64,000 nucleotides of DNA from Pseudarthrobacter raffinosi (lineage in GTDB: Bacteria; Actinomycetota; Actinomycetes; Actinomycetales; Micrococcaceae), in contig NZ_JAMXBH010000024.1 in the NCBI RefSeq assembly GCF_023913735.1, positions 1-64,000 of the forward strand, in the 5' to 3' direction. The notes beneath the pieces are model-generated. The model was not told the DNA's origin, did no database searches, and saw only the letters and a program-made list of their open reading frames with translations. The position numbers and the translations under genes were made by a program. Below are positions 44,192-54,296 of this stretch, one piece after another; position 1 is the first letter of the stretch, and each line of letters begins with the position of its first letter.

Positions 44192-45308
44192 TATCTAATG
44201 CACCCCCGTAGATGTACTCCAAGCGTTCGACAATTTGTTTCATGCCGAAATCATTCTGAGCCAAATCGCGTGCATTTCGACCCATTTGCTCCCGAAGGAC
44301 ATCATCGGACAGGAGCTGCGTAACTGACTTCAATAATGAACCGATAGTGGCATCCACAACGAAACCTGCTTTCCCTTTGATGATGGCCTCAGCAAGACCG
44401 CACGTCTCGGTGATTACTGTTGGCTTACCCAGGGACAAAGCCTCGAGCACGGACATGGGGTATGGTTCGTTGATCGAAGGCAGGACGTAGACGTCGCATC
44501 TGCTGATTCGATCGGTCGTTCTATCCGGTGCGATTGCTCCCTCCCAGTTCAGAACTTTGCTTATTCCGGACGCAAGAATTGCCTTCTTGATCTCCGTTCC
44601 TAGGCCGCCATCAGGACCTGCTAGGACGAATTTGACGTCGGGAAATATTGGATGGAGTCGCTTGGCTAGTTCCACAAACATTAATGGTCGTTTTCGCTCG
44701 TGAAGACGGGCAAGAAATAGAACCTCTAGTCCTGTCGTCTTCTTTGCCGAAGACGACGCAGAATTGGGGACGCCGTTTCGGAGCGGTTCGAGTAGTGGCG
44801 ACACGTGGGCCACAGACTTCAGGTCTGTCGACTCTTGAGCGGTTAGAAAGAGTACCTTTTTTGCGTTTTCCAAAGCTGGTACAGTCCAGCGTCGATCCAC
44901 TAGTCCGGCAAACGGATGGGATGAAGGGGTGATCATCCCATGGGTCTGTAAGACATAAGGCACTTGACGACGGCGCGCTAGCTGAGCGCTGGGCAAGGTC
45001 ACCATATCTCGTCCCATATGTATGTGCACAACTTCGGCAGAGCCAATTGCGGATCTCAGCCATCTCTGTAATCCCGGCGAAAAGGTTCCCGAGAAGCCCA
45101 ACTTCGGAACGGTCCGCGCTCGGAAAAGCCTCACAGGAACGCCGTCGAAGTGGGTGGGCAGAGTCCTGCCAAACCCGCGGGCGGCAGCCGCAAGTTCGAC
45201 TTCGTGACCGGCAGCCAAAAGCGCCCGCGCCTGGTTTACTGCAACCCGCACGGGGCCCCCGTACGCTCCGTCGGGGGTAACCAGAGTCGCGATCTGGATG
45301 ATTCTCAA
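44172..45308 (-). CDS. Glycosyltransferase family 4
   Basis: The 378-residue enzyme begins RIIQIATLVTPDGAYGGPVR after a TTG start at 45308 supported by AGGAGA and a TTGA overlap with the acetyltransferase stop. The longer frame runs back through that gene. GT4 core: VLFLARLHERKRPLMFVELA and CDVYVLPSINEPYPMSVLEA. It adds one sugar of the repeat unit; specificity unknown. Confidence 0.85.
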   Translation of the reverse strand: MRIIQIATLVTPDGAYGGPVRVAVNQARALLAAGHEVELAAAARGFGRTLPTHFDGVPVRLFRARTVPKLGFSGTFSPGLQRWLRSAIGSAEVVHIHMGRDMVTLPSAQLARRRQVPYVLQTHGMITPSSHPFAGLVDRRWTVPALENAKKVLFLTAQESTDLKSVAHVSPLLEPLRNGVPNSASSSAKKTTGLEVLFLARLHERKRPLMFVELAKRLHPIFPDVKFVLAGPDGGLGTEIKKAILASGISKVLNWEGAIAPDRTTDRISRCDVYVLPSINEPYPMSVLEALSLGKPTVITETCGLAEAIIKGKAGFVVDATIGSLLKSVTQLLSDDVLREQMGRNARDLAQNDFGMKQIVERLEYIYGGALDIVDQRR

Positions 45309-45856
45309 TGCCCATCTCCTGCTTTTATCGTCAACCCTCTGGGGGCAAGAACTCTCGCGCCCGCTGGAACATCTTGGGTTACAAGGGCCGTCGCACCGAT
45401 CACGGCACCGGTTCCAACCGTGACGCCCCGAAGTACTGTAGAACGCGCAGCAATCCACACGCCTTCTTCGACGTGTATTGGGGCGTTGTCGAACTCGAAA
45501 CTCTCCGAGTCGGAGCTGTGGCTACCTGTGCAGAGCAGAGCACCCTGCGATATGCATACGTTCGATCCGATTGTGATTGGTTCGAGGTTCAGCAGCCACG
45601 CATCAACGCCGATCCAAACATCGTCTGCAATAGTCAACTTCCACGGGAGGTGAATACGGACGCCGTGGCGGATCAAGACCCCTTTGCCAATCTGGGCCCC
45701 GAAAAGCCTCAGCAATGCCACTCGAACCCGAGATGGACACCAGAGGCGTTCGATCAAAAGCGCGGACGCCCCGAACCAGAGAGCTTGGATCCAAATAGGC
45801 CGGCCCTTGTCATAACCAGCGCCAGTAAACCTAGCTAGATGCCATTGTGTTGCCAT
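45305..45856 (-). CDS. Hexapeptide-repeat acetyltransferase (WcaF-like)
   Basis: The 183-residue left-handed beta-helix protein has GKGVLIRHGVRIHLPWKLTI, DVWIGVDAWLLNLEPITIGS and GVWIAARSTVLRGVTVGTGA, matching colanic acid acetyltransferase WcaF. It probably O-acetylates a sugar on the lipid-linked unit. Its stop overlaps the next glycosyltransferase. Confidence 0.85.
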   Translation of the reverse strand: MATQWHLARFTGAGYDKGRPIWIQALWFGASALLIERLWCPSRVRVALLRLFGAQIGKGVLIRHGVRIHLPWKLTIADDVWIGVDAWLLNLEPITIGSNVCISQGALLCTGSHSSDSESFEFDNAPIHVEEGVWIAARSTVLRGVTVGTGAVIGATALVTQDVPAGARVLAPRGLTIKAGDGH

Positions 45857-45876
45857 GTTCGTAGATCATTCCTTCC

Positions 45877-47124
45877 CTATTTATCGGAATTATCGTGCCC
45901 TCGTATCTCAAGACTAGATTTAAAAGCGCGGTCAAAAACCTCGGCAAAGCGTTCTGGGGTGAACTGGAGTATTTCTGGTGACTCAATTCTGCCGTTCCAG
46001 TCGGTCGCAGACCTTTTCATCTGAACAGCCAAATCCTGGAGGCCAAGTTGCGCCGCATAAACACCTGCCATTCCTTGAACCGATGGCAGAACACCGCAAT
46101 TTTCAGTGACAACTGCATGCATTCCGGAAGCTAGTGCCTCATTGACAACCAGTCCCCAAACCTCACGCTCCGACGCTAAAATTAGGGTGTGATAAAAAGA
46201 CATCACTCGGGGAAGGGCGCTGTACTCGACGTATTCAAGCAATCTTATTTGCGACTCATTTGATCCCGCCATAAGGAGCAATTCCTCACGGAGAGGCCCC
46301 GACCCTATGATCGTTAATTCGTCTTCCGCTGTTGCGATTTCGTTAAATGCCTCAATGATGGCCTTCGTCCGCTTGCGCTGGATTAGCTGGCCAACATATA
46401 GGTAGCGATGACCCATTCCGTTACTCACTGAGTTGTCGGTCACATGGGAAGGAGAAACGTTGTGGAATTCGGTAACGTCAACGGCGTTGAAGCCCTGGAT
46501 GACTTTTTCCGGTTGGACACCTAGGTGTCGTACTGCCTCGGCAGCGGCTACTCCTGGGACCACAACAAGATCCATAAACCGAAAGAATGTCGAGCGCATC
46601 CAAGCGATCGGACCAGTAGTGTGCGCCATAGTGTTCAGTGGGCTCTCATAGAACGCCACTCTAGGCACTCGAAACATAAGAGCGAAGGCTAAGAGACTCC
46701 AGTAGGCGGGTGATTCCCATCCGCCAAATAGCACAAGGTCATACTTGCGTACTGACAGCAGGGAAGCGACGTTTTTTAAGACATAATACCGGGATTCTCC
46801 GCGACTAAATTTCCAGCTCGGAAGCTCCTCAAATCGAACACCTGCAGTTTCTCGGTGTAGCCAATCCGTCCCTCGATTGGCTTCTGAATCGTGCTTGAGG
46901 CTTTCATTAGACTCTAAAACAGCTATAGTTAGTTTATAATTTTCAGCCAAGGACCGCCATACAGGCATGCGATATGGAGCTGCAAGATTTGTAACCCATA
47001 GAACCTCACACTCTCTTGGGTTCGATTCCTTTATGAAGCCCGAATTGACAAATGATGGGGGCTGCGAATCATGGCGCTGCCCAGCGATGAAGTTGATCTT
47101 TGAGAATCGGCGAAAAATACGCAC
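45877..47124 (-). CDS. Glycosyltransferase family 4
   Basis: The 415-residue enzyme has LWVTNLAAPYRMPVWRSLAE near residue 43, ESPLNTMAHTTGPIAWMRST, and the GT4 C-domain HRYLYVGQLIQRKRTKAIIE with EVWGLVVNEALASGMHAVVT. Start is GTG 47124; a later start is possible since the first ~35 residues are unlike the family. Noticeably AT-richer than the flanks. Confidence 0.82.
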   Translation of the reverse strand: MRIFRRFSKINFIAGQRHDSQPPSFVNSGFIKESNPRECEVLWVTNLAAPYRMPVWRSLAENYKLTIAVLESNESLKHDSEANRGTDWLHRETAGVRFEELPSWKFSRGESRYYVLKNVASLLSVRKYDLVLFGGWESPAYWSLLAFALMFRVPRVAFYESPLNTMAHTTGPIAWMRSTFFRFMDLVVVPGVAAAEAVRHLGVQPEKVIQGFNAVDVTEFHNVSPSHVTDNSVSNGMGHRYLYVGQLIQRKRTKAIIEAFNEIATAEDELTIIGSGPLREELLLMAGSNESQIRLLEYVEYSALPRVMSFYHTLILASEREVWGLVVNEALASGMHAVVTENCGVLPSVQGMAGVYAAQLGLQDLAVQMKRSATDWNGRIESPEILQFTPERFAEVFDRAFKSSLEIRGHDNSDK

Positions 47125-47132
47125 TTTGGCTA

Positions 47133-48416
47133 CTAATTCCCTCTGTGATAGGAACTACGATTGTTTAGCGTGGTTTCTTGTTCTGCATCTATTTCATTGC
47201 GCATTTGACCTAATTTTGTAATAAGAAGTATGCCCATGGACGTAAGAAGAAAAACTTGCGTGCAAAGGAAGGCCAAAGCCGCGCCCATTTCATGGAGACT
47301 CCCGGACAGAGTGGCAACCAAGCCGAGCTGCACTATTACTGATGACAATGTGATGGCCGCTATTGGTTTGTCGAAACCCCGTGCTTGAAGAAATACAAAA
47401 AGTGGCTGATTTGCGATAGCGAAGACTGTTGAGAGAGCAAGTACTCGTAGGACGTGTCCAGAACCTGCATAGCCTGGACCGAGTAATAGCTCGACGATGG
47501 CCGGTGCAAATATTGCGATGATAATGCAGAGACCAATAGCTAGCCAGAGAAGCCAAATGGACTTTCGAGCGGCGCGCCACGCTACCTGTGAATTCTGAGC
47601 TCTGGCGATATGAGGGGCCGATGCGGATGAAAAGGCGCTGGCCAACAGCGTCATGGGCTGTATCCATCGACTGACGGCGGCGTAGATACCAGCGGAGGCC
47701 GCGCCTCCGAACATTGACAATGCCGGGATATCCAGCGACTGCGCAGTCAACGCCACGTTTGCGATTCCATAATGGCCCGACTTCGACCAAGGATTTGTCG
47801 TCCGGAGCAGCGCCAACGCCGGACGGCTCGACGGAGGCGTCATCCACCAGCAAAGCAGCGCACAAAAAAGGCCGCCCGTTGAGAGAGACAGCCAAAGGCT
47901 GGAGACCGGCGGTATGCCAAGTGTAATCAACGCGATAAAGACTCCGCCGGCGACAGCCTTTTCGAATAGGACTGCAATTGCTATTAAATCGCCACGCCCA
48001 ATGCTACGAAGCGGTACTTGAAAGGACTGATTCAGGAGCAGAAACATCGCAACGGGGGCTGCCATCCATAGACTGGTGGACTGGGCCAAAACTAGTGTTG
48101 CTACTGACCAGAGGCTCAGCGCTATCGCAGAATAGAGAAGTTTGGAGATGAGTCTCTTGCCGTGTTGGGAAGTGCTCAGTCGACCGGCGGCGAGTTCTCT
48201 CGTCCAGTAGGAGTTTGTTCCAAAATCGAGGAAACCAACCGCGGTCGTACCAACGGCAAGGGCAGTTACGACGAGTCCAAATTCGGAAGGATTTGTCGTT
48301 CTTGCCGCGACAATGTATAGGACGGCCATTATCACCTGAGCGGTTCCAGTGCTACCAGCTAGTACTATTGCCTGAAAGCCGATACTACGGCGCACGTCCA
48401 CCTTTGGGCGAATCAT
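47133..48416 (-). CDS. Polysaccharide flippase (Wzx-like)
   Basis: The 427-residue protein has about twelve helices, with the opening FQAIVLAGSTGTAQVIMAVL and TTNPSEFGLVVTALAVGTTA typical of oligosaccharide flippases. It would turn the lipid-linked repeat unit to the outer face of the membrane. ATG 48416 overlaps the stop of the preceding gene. AT-rich relative to the rest. Confidence 0.82.
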   Translation of the reverse strand: MIRPKVDVRRSIGFQAIVLAGSTGTAQVIMAVLYIVAARTTNPSEFGLVVTALAVGTTAVGFLDFGTNSYWTRELAAGRLSTSQHGKRLISKLLYSAIALSLWSVATLVLAQSTSLWMAAPVAMFLLLNQSFQVPLRSIGRGDLIAIAVLFEKAVAGGVFIALITLGIPPVSSLWLSLSTGGLFCALLCWWMTPPSSRPALALLRTTNPWSKSGHYGIANVALTAQSLDIPALSMFGGAASAGIYAAVSRWIQPMTLLASAFSSASAPHIARAQNSQVAWRAARKSIWLLWLAIGLCIIIAIFAPAIVELLLGPGYAGSGHVLRVLALSTVFAIANQPLFVFLQARGFDKPIAAITLSSVIVQLGLVATLSGSLHEMGAALAFLCTQVFLLTSMGILLITKLGQMRNEIDAEQETTLNNRSSYHRGN

Positions 48417-49498
48417 CCTTCAACGCCTAGCAACTCCGAAGCAAAATCTGTTGGGGAAGCTAAAAACTCCGGTTCGGGATGAGGTTTCTGAGTCGCCCGT
48501 ACAAAGGCTTGAGTCAATTCGACCTGGCTTAGTCTAACCCATTCCGCGCTGGAACCGATCTGACGGCAGTCGGAGCGCAAGGTTAAGGCTCCCGCGGCCA
48601 CTACGGTAGTACCGGCGGCAACAGCCTTACCCAGTACGCCGCTGGGCCCCTCGTTTGAATGAGCGAGCACAACACAATCGAGCTCCGTTATCACCTGATC
48701 CATCTCGGAATCTGCAAGCAGTCGATTTAGAATTTCGACCCGCCCACCGTTTCGAAGAATCTGTTCAAGATAAGGTTGTGCCTGGTGGAGAACTTCATCC
48801 TCGATGCATCCGGCAACCGCCAGGCCTACATCCGGAAGATTCAAAGCCGCGACGGACGAAGCAACGAGTGGAAGATTCTTTCGCTGGCCGATGCTTCCGA
48901 CTACTCCGAACCAAAAGCATCCGGTCGGCAATAAGCGGGAGCCAGGACGATGCGTATCGAAAGTAAGGCTCACCGGATCCCGCGACACCGGCATTAGTGA
49001 GAAGCCATTCCATGCCGCACTTTTAAGTATACGAAGTTCCACCCTGGGGCGGAGATTAGCCAACTGCAAGAGAGCGCCCTTGATCAAAGTCTTCGCGTAT
49101 GCAACCCCGGGAACCTTGGACGGCTGGCCCTTTTCTCGCATCACGAGTGCCGTCACCGTGGCCGAAGTCGTCCAGCTTTTCCCCCTCGATAGTTCAAATG
49201 CGAAAGCATCACCATCCGGGACAACGACGTGGTCTACCCTGAGCTCTCTGGAAAGACGGTCGATTGTTTCCACTGAAAAATCGTCGAGTATCGCAACTTC
49301 TGTTGAACTAGCGACGTTTCCGAGATGCATAGTCCATTCAGGGCTGGAAAGGGCAGCATCCGTCGTCCCTATAAATACACGATTCCCAGCTTGCTCTGCG
49401 ACGGCAGCCATCAGTGACACGTAGTACAACCTATGGCCATCAGCGTTCCCCTCCACGAGGAGAATGCGGCGTGCGTTAGATGGGTTCGCGGCTCTCAT
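48413..49498 (-). CDS. Glycosyltransferase family 1/4-like
   Basis: The 361-residue protein starts RRILLVEGNADGHRLYYVSL and has WFGVVGSIGQRKNLPLVASS and LDCVVLAHSNEGPSGVLGKA, a GT-B donor domain. Four-base overlaps with the flippase and BY-kinase genes show translational coupling. Specificity unknown. Confidence 0.75.
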   Translation of the reverse strand: MRAANPSNARRILLVEGNADGHRLYYVSLMAAVAEQAGNRVFIGTTDAALSSPEWTMHLGNVASSTEVAILDDFSVETIDRLSRELRVDHVVVPDGDAFAFELSRGKSWTTSATVTALVMREKGQPSKVPGVAYAKTLIKGALLQLANLRPRVELRILKSAAWNGFSLMPVSRDPVSLTFDTHRPGSRLLPTGCFWFGVVGSIGQRKNLPLVASSVAALNLPDVGLAVAGCIEDEVLHQAQPYLEQILRNGGRVEILNRLLADSEMDQVITELDCVVLAHSNEGPSGVLGKAVAAGTTVVAAGALTLRSDCRQIGSSAEWVRLSQVELTQAFVRATQKPHPEPEFLASPTDFASELLGVEG

Positions 49499-51027
49499 AC
49501 ACCTGGACCTTTGGACGGAAAGGTTGATGCCGGCCGAATCTGTTGTTGTGCCGCCACGTCATCTGCCCCGAGACTATCTCGTATGGGCACGGCAGATCTG
49601 CCTGCCATGGTCCTATTAATTGCATGCCCTGATATCTCCGATTCTGAAGTCTTATCCGTAGCGCTGTAGTAGCTATAGGCATACGAATCGGGGCCCTTAA
49701 TCGGGAGGCGGTTTAGCACCATTCCTAGGATATTCGCGCCGACCATTTCCAAAGCGTCCAATGACTTCTTGAGCTCCTGTTGCCTCAATTTCTGCGCCCC
49801 GACAACGATCACCACCCCCCCTACATGTTGCGACAAGACGGCAGCATCAGTCACGGGCAACAAAGGCGGTGCATCAATAATTACCGAATCGAATACGGAC
49901 TCCAAGCGAGAGATAACGTCCTTCATCTCGTCTGAGCCCAACAGCTCGCTGGGATTGGGGGGCACCTCACCGGACGTCAATACGTAGAGGTTGTCGTCGC
50001 CCCAAGGCTGCAGGAGGTCATTGACGTCTGCAACGCCTACAAGTGCAGTAGTTAGTCCTGCATTTCTTTCCAGTCCCAGATACTCGCCGATCATCGGCCT
50101 GCGAAGATCTGCGTCGACTAGGCAGACGGAGTGCCCCGCTTGGGCCAAGGAGATGGCCAAATTGGTGGCAGTCGTGCTCTTCCCCTCACCTGGAAGTGAG
50201 GAAGTGATCAACACTGCCCGAGCCCGGCCCGAAAAGTTCGCGAACTGAAGGTTCGTGCGAAGTTGTCTAAAGGTTTCCGCCCGCTGGCTTTGTGGCCCTG
50301 CTTGCGTGAGGAGGGGTTTCCTAACGGCGTCTTGATCGAAAGAAATACCGCCTAGAAGCGGCGCCTGGGTTACATGTCGGAGATCTGCTTCGCCTCTGAT
50401 TCGGCTATCAAGCGTGGAGCGCAAGACGGCGGCGCCCATTCCGAACGCCAACCCAATGGCGAATCCCAAGAATAGATTTAGACGGGTGTTTGGAGCCGAG
50501 GGCGCCGAGGGTGCCTCGGCTGGAGTGACTACGGAGAGACTAACGGGCGAAGAACCTCCAGTCTTGGGCCTCTCGAGGTTGTCCACGACTTTGATGAGAC
50601 TGTCCGCTACCGCTTGGGCAATTGCGGCAGCGCGAACCGGTGATCCATCTGCAACAGAGATCTTGATCAAGACTGTATTCAGATCCGTTGTAGCAGTGAG
50701 GTGCTTGGACAGCTCATCCGCGGTCGTATTCAGATCTAGAGCATCGATCGCTGGCTGCAGCACTATCGGAGTGGCCACGGTCTTAACGTACGACTGCACC
50801 CGCGCTTGGCTAAAGGTGTTTCCTTGCTGAAGATCCGCTACTGAACCTGAACTCTGAATGGCGACAAAAAGTTGTGTATCGGATGTATATGTCGGCTTAA
50901 CTAGGACGGATGCCGCACCACCCCCCAGGAGCCCGATTAGCGTGGCGGCAACAATCAAAATTACATTGTTGCGCAGAATGCGCAAATAATCGCGTAGGTC
51001 CAAACCTGGTCCCCCTGAGTCGGCCAT
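49495..51027 (-). CDS. Wzz-domain/BY-type tyrosine autokinase
   Basis: The 510-residue fusion has a Wzz chain-length domain (YLRILRNNVILIVAATLIGL, helix, then a second helix near residue 190) and a cytoplasmic BY-kinase: Walker A SSLPGEGKSTTATNLA, Walker A' VDADLRRPMIGEYLG, Walker B DSVIIDAPPLLPVTDAA, and a Tyr cluster PDSYAYSYYSATDK near the end. It controls polymer length and export through autophosphorylation cycles. It is the first gene of the minus-strand operon; ATG 51027 fits the membrane topology better than 51063. Confidence 0.92.
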   Translation of the reverse strand: MADSGGPGLDLRDYLRILRNNVILIVAATLIGLLGGGAASVLVKPTYTSDTQLFVAIQSSGSVADLQQGNTFSQARVQSYVKTVATPIVLQPAIDALDLNTTADELSKHLTATTDLNTVLIKISVADGSPVRAAAIAQAVADSLIKVVDNLERPKTGGSSPVSLSVVTPAEAPSAPSAPNTRLNLFLGFAIGLAFGMGAAVLRSTLDSRIRGEADLRHVTQAPLLGGISFDQDAVRKPLLTQAGPQSQRAETFRQLRTNLQFANFSGRARAVLITSSLPGEGKSTTATNLAISLAQAGHSVCLVDADLRRPMIGEYLGLERNAGLTTALVGVADVNDLLQPWGDDNLYVLTSGEVPPNPSELLGSDEMKDVISRLESVFDSVIIDAPPLLPVTDAAVLSQHVGGVVIVVGAQKLRQQELKKSLDALEMVGANILGMVLNRLPIKGPDSYAYSYYSATDKTSESEISGHAINRTMAGRSAVPIRDSLGADDVAAQQQIRPASTFPSKGPGV

Positions 51028-51624
51028 TGGGACCTGCCGCGGGGCACGCCACCAGAACGGCAATATTCGTGCTGTCCTGGCAATTGTACCGGGACTCCCG
51101 ATGCTACTCTCACCCGACTCTTCTCACCCGACTCTGCAAAATGGCCGTCGTTTCGAGTGATGCCATTAGATGTCGAAGAGAACCGAGAAGGGGCGGGGCG
51201 TCAGCGTCTGACGGTTGTGTCGCGTTCCGGCTTGTTAGCGCTGGCGCTTTGCTTGTGGGGACGCCCCAAATGTGTGAGCAAGTGCAAGCGCGGTCACTAC
51301 TTCCCGCGTTCTCCGTGCTCCCGTGCTGATCAGGTCTAGTTGCGTTACGTCCCGACTGACAGGGTCATTGCGCGGGGCGCTCCGATCCTGCTCTTCGATC
51401 TGCTTTTTAGTGAACAAAGGGAAAATCCGCTGGCTGTACGATCGCTGCCACAGGCCGTTGGCGTCGTTGACCTTGGCTGCCGCGCTGGCCGCCAATACGC
51501 AGCACCAAAAACGACGGAAAAGAACTGCTACCTTGCACCTCTGGATTGCCAGCTTGTTCGGCCGGTCATGCGGGGGCTTGGCCGCAAGAATTTTGTGCCA
51601 AAGCATTTACCTTATAATTGGCGA
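51028..51624. other. Divergent regulatory region of the exopolysaccharide locus
   Basis: No supported gene lies in these 597 bases. There is a 14-base direct repeat TCTCACCCGACTCT near 51109-51136. A -10-like TATAAT at 51613-51618 lies six bases before the acyltransferase ATG. Promoters for the large minus-strand operon should also lie here. Confidence 0.6.
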
Positions 51625-52227
51625 ATGCACTCGCCGCTCGTCATCAAACAAAGAATTCAGTCCGAGTACTACGCTTTTGTCCTGCGTGGACAGGGTGCAA
51701 TGTTGGCGCCGACGGCCCGGATCATTGGAAAGCCCATCGTGCAGATCGAGCAGATGTCGAAGCTGGTTATCGGTGCGCGCGTCCGGCTGATCTCCGACTC
51801 AAGGCGTACGGCGCTGGGCGTCAATCACCCGGTTGTGCTCCGGACACTGTCGCCAACTGCCCAGCTCATCATCAGTGACGACGTTGGCATCAGTGGTGGA
51901 TCTATTTGTGCCGCTCACCGAGTGGAGATTGGCGCCGGGACAATGCTGGGTGCAAACGTGACAATTGCTGACACTGATTTCCATCCAGTGGATCACGAGT
52001 GGAGGCGTTACCAACCGACACCCCCATCGGATCCAAAGGACATGGTCCTGATTGGCCGCAACGTCTTCATTGGAACCGGGGCGGTCATCCTTAAGGGCAC
52101 CGTCCTTCACGACCATTGCGTAGTTGGTGCAGGATCCATAGTGAAAGGCGAATTTGAGGCAGGCACGGTTTTGGCAGGAAACCCAGCCCGCGCCGTGCGG
52201 AAGCTGAACCTCGCACCTACTGGCTAG
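51625..52227 (+). CDS. Hexapeptide-repeat acyltransferase
   Basis: The 200-residue protein has a left-handed beta-helix: ISDDVGISGGSICAAHRVEI, GTMLGANVTIADTDFHPVDH and IGRNVFIGTGAVILKGTVLH, with the catalytic His in the DTDFHP segment. ATG 51625 is chosen because the protein family begins here and TATAAT lies six bases upstream, so the transcript is probably leaderless; the open frame to 51340 is not coding-like. It is likely an O-acetyltransferase of the same polymer. Confidence 0.82.
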   Translation: MHSPLVIKQRIQSEYYAFVLRGQGAMLAPTARIIGKPIVQIEQMSKLVIGARVRLISDSRRTALGVNHPVVLRTLSPTAQLIISDDVGISGGSICAAHRVEIGAGTMLGANVTIADTDFHPVDHEWRRYQPTPPSDPKDMVLIGRNVFIGTGAVILKGTVLHDHCVVGAGSIVKGEFEAGTVLAGNPARAVRKLNLAPTG

Positions 52228-52851
52228 CTGCGATGGGTCCGCGGTGCAATGTAGTCCAACGGCGAGCCAGCACGCACGTGGTTGACCAATCGCACCTCAA
52301 TAGCTGAACAGCCGCGCGCTGAAACGGCCAAGTCCATGGCAATAGCGCCTTGCTTCAAGCGCGGGCTCCCGCCGACGAGGCCGGCAGATGTTGCCTATGG
52401 CAGGTCGGCCTTACGGTCGTTGTGGAACCGATCGAGAACCAAGCCCCGGCTCTGGCGCGCGGCTGCTGGAAGACTTCTTCCGGCGAGCTTAACTGGCCGC
52501 TTACAGCGTCTCGCGGAACGCGGAATTAGAGAAAAAGGACATGGTGGCGGCAGCCGAAGTCTATGAGCTATGCGGTGCCGCTTATATACGCCATACACCA
52601 CCCACCCCGTCCGCCGCGGTCCGACCTGACTCATTGGAGTTCAATCCGAGGCCACCCGTTTGTGCCGGTAGTATGACCGGATGAATCGAACGGCGATCAA
52701 GCCCGTTATGTTCGCCGTGGATGCTATCTGCGTCGCCACTGGCACACGCCGCTTGAATGATTGCATCTGCGGACTCGTCCCAGGGTTCTGGTCAGGTAGA
52801 CGGCATGAGAAAACCTATCGAGGATAGGACGAAAAGCAAGGGGAGCTTTTG
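52228..52851. other. Intergenic stretch without supported gene
   Basis: Short frames at 52282-52566 and 52681-52827 have no ribosome site or recognisable product. The last 40 bases hold the leader and GGGGAG ribosome site of the polymerase gene. Confidence 0.5.
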
Positions 52852-54264
52852 ATGACTTTCAAGCAATCTGACATGGTCGTTCTGCCGCTGATGTTTGTAG
52901 CTATGTTCGTCCTGATCGCGGTCGCCATGAGCATGGGGGACAGCATAGCTATATTCGGGGCGATGGCCATGCCTGTGATGGCTTGGTTCGTGAACCGGAA
53001 GGTCTTCAACGCAACATACCTGTCACCAACGATTATCGTCTGCGGTTTCTTCACCCTGATCGGTATCGCTGGGTATGCGCTCCGCCAACCCCTAGCAGCC
53101 CTGGGCGGGCGCGGAACAAGCATTGCCCTAGCGCTCTCGGACGAACAGAACGTTTCCACCCTGTGGCTCATCTCTGGTGTCGCTACAACCACCATGCTGA
53201 CTGCCGGGATGGCCATGCGGATGACACAGTCACGGCAGGCCGCTGGAATCGAGTTCCGCAAATTCACTTGGCAAGCAGCATCGCCGCCCGCATGGCTAGT
53301 TCTTGGGGCGGCTGTCCCGCTGATGGTCATCGTCTGGAATGCGGGTCTTCCTGATCTGCTAGCCAGAGACAGATACCTCTTCGCCGATAGGGGAAGTGTT
53401 ATCAGTGCAATCGGGACGCCGCTGGCCACGGCCATGATCGTGGTCTTGGGGTATTTCTTCGGCTCCAGCAGAGGCGGCACCCGTGCCGCCTCGCTCATGC
53501 TGCTGCTCGGGTATACGGCTGTGCTGTTTTCGTTCGGCTCTCGGAGGTTCGCGCTCATCCCCATTCTGTTCGGCGTAGGTCTGTTCCTAGCAAACAACTC
53601 TAAAGTCTCACGCCTTGCAGTAGGCGTATGCGCCATACTCACAGCAGCACTACTTCCCCTCCCGCTGATGTTCCGGAGCTCCCTCAATCACGGCGTTCTG
53701 CCATATCTAACGCAGTGGGCACAGTTTTCGCCAGCGGATGCGGAGTGGCTGGCCACTCTTAATAACGTCATGGTGGCCTTTCCTATCATCGGTGCGTCAG
53801 CCTTCGGCCTCACCCAGGTGGACGTGTCTGACCTGTGGGTCTCGTTGAACCCAATCAGTGGGGAGTCCGCCGGATGGTACGAGATCGCCTACAAACTTCG
53901 CCTCAACGGCAACACCCCCATGGCAGGTATCGGGGAGCTAGCCAATGTGGGATGGCTGCCTGTGGCATTGTTCTCAATCGCGATGGGCCTCGTACTGAGC
54001 TGGGTAGAGAGGGCAGTGCGCCGACATGTAGTGAACGGAGCCCAAGTCTATGCGTCTTTGCTGCTTGGGCTCTCCGGGCTCTTTGCTCTCCAAATGGTTC
54101 AGTACAACCTTCGCTCGGCCGTTCGACTCCTGGTTTATCTCCTCATCCTCGAGGTTGGGCGGCGGGTTCTCGTCTCGATCCACCACTGGCTAGGACGCTG
54201 TAAGAGGCAGGCTCCAGCCGTCGTGGCGCAGCGAAGCTCACACTTGCAGCGTTCCGCTAGGTGA
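52852..54264 (+). CDS. Wzy-like polysaccharide polymerase
   Basis: The 470-residue protein has about twelve helices and a large periplasmic-type loop near residues 290-360 (LTQWAQFSPADAEWLATLNN to YKLRLNGNTPMAGIGELANV), the layout of repeat-unit polymerases; sequence conservation in this class is low. It would join repeat units outside the membrane. ATG 52852 has GGGGAG eight bases upstream. It fills the only missing step of a Wzx/Wzy pathway here. Confidence 0.72.
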   Translation: MTFKQSDMVVLPLMFVAMFVLIAVAMSMGDSIAIFGAMAMPVMAWFVNRKVFNATYLSPTIIVCGFFTLIGIAGYALRQPLAALGGRGTSIALALSDEQNVSTLWLISGVATTTMLTAGMAMRMTQSRQAAGIEFRKFTWQAASPPAWLVLGAAVPLMVIVWNAGLPDLLARDRYLFADRGSVISAIGTPLATAMIVVLGYFFGSSRGGTRAASLMLLLGYTAVLFSFGSRRFALIPILFGVGLFLANNSKVSRLAVGVCAILTAALLPLPLMFRSSLNHGVLPYLTQWAQFSPADAEWLATLNNVMVAFPIIGASAFGLTQVDVSDLWVSLNPISGESAGWYEIAYKLRLNGNTPMAGIGELANVGWLPVALFSIAMGLVLSWVERAVRRHVVNGAQVYASLLLGLSGLFALQMVQYNLRSAVRLLVYLLILEVGRRVLVSIHHWLGRCKRQAPAVVAQRSSHLQRSAR

Positions 54265-54296
54265 GCTGGGGCGGGAGCTCATTGACTCTGCCAGGT

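Noticed and set aside
51340..51624. N-terminal extension of the acyltransferase frame
   Set aside because: Composition is not coding-like, and the family begins at ATG 51625 with a -10 box just before it.
52282..52827. Two short plus-strand frames before the polymerase gene
   Set aside because: No ribosome sites and no recognisable product.
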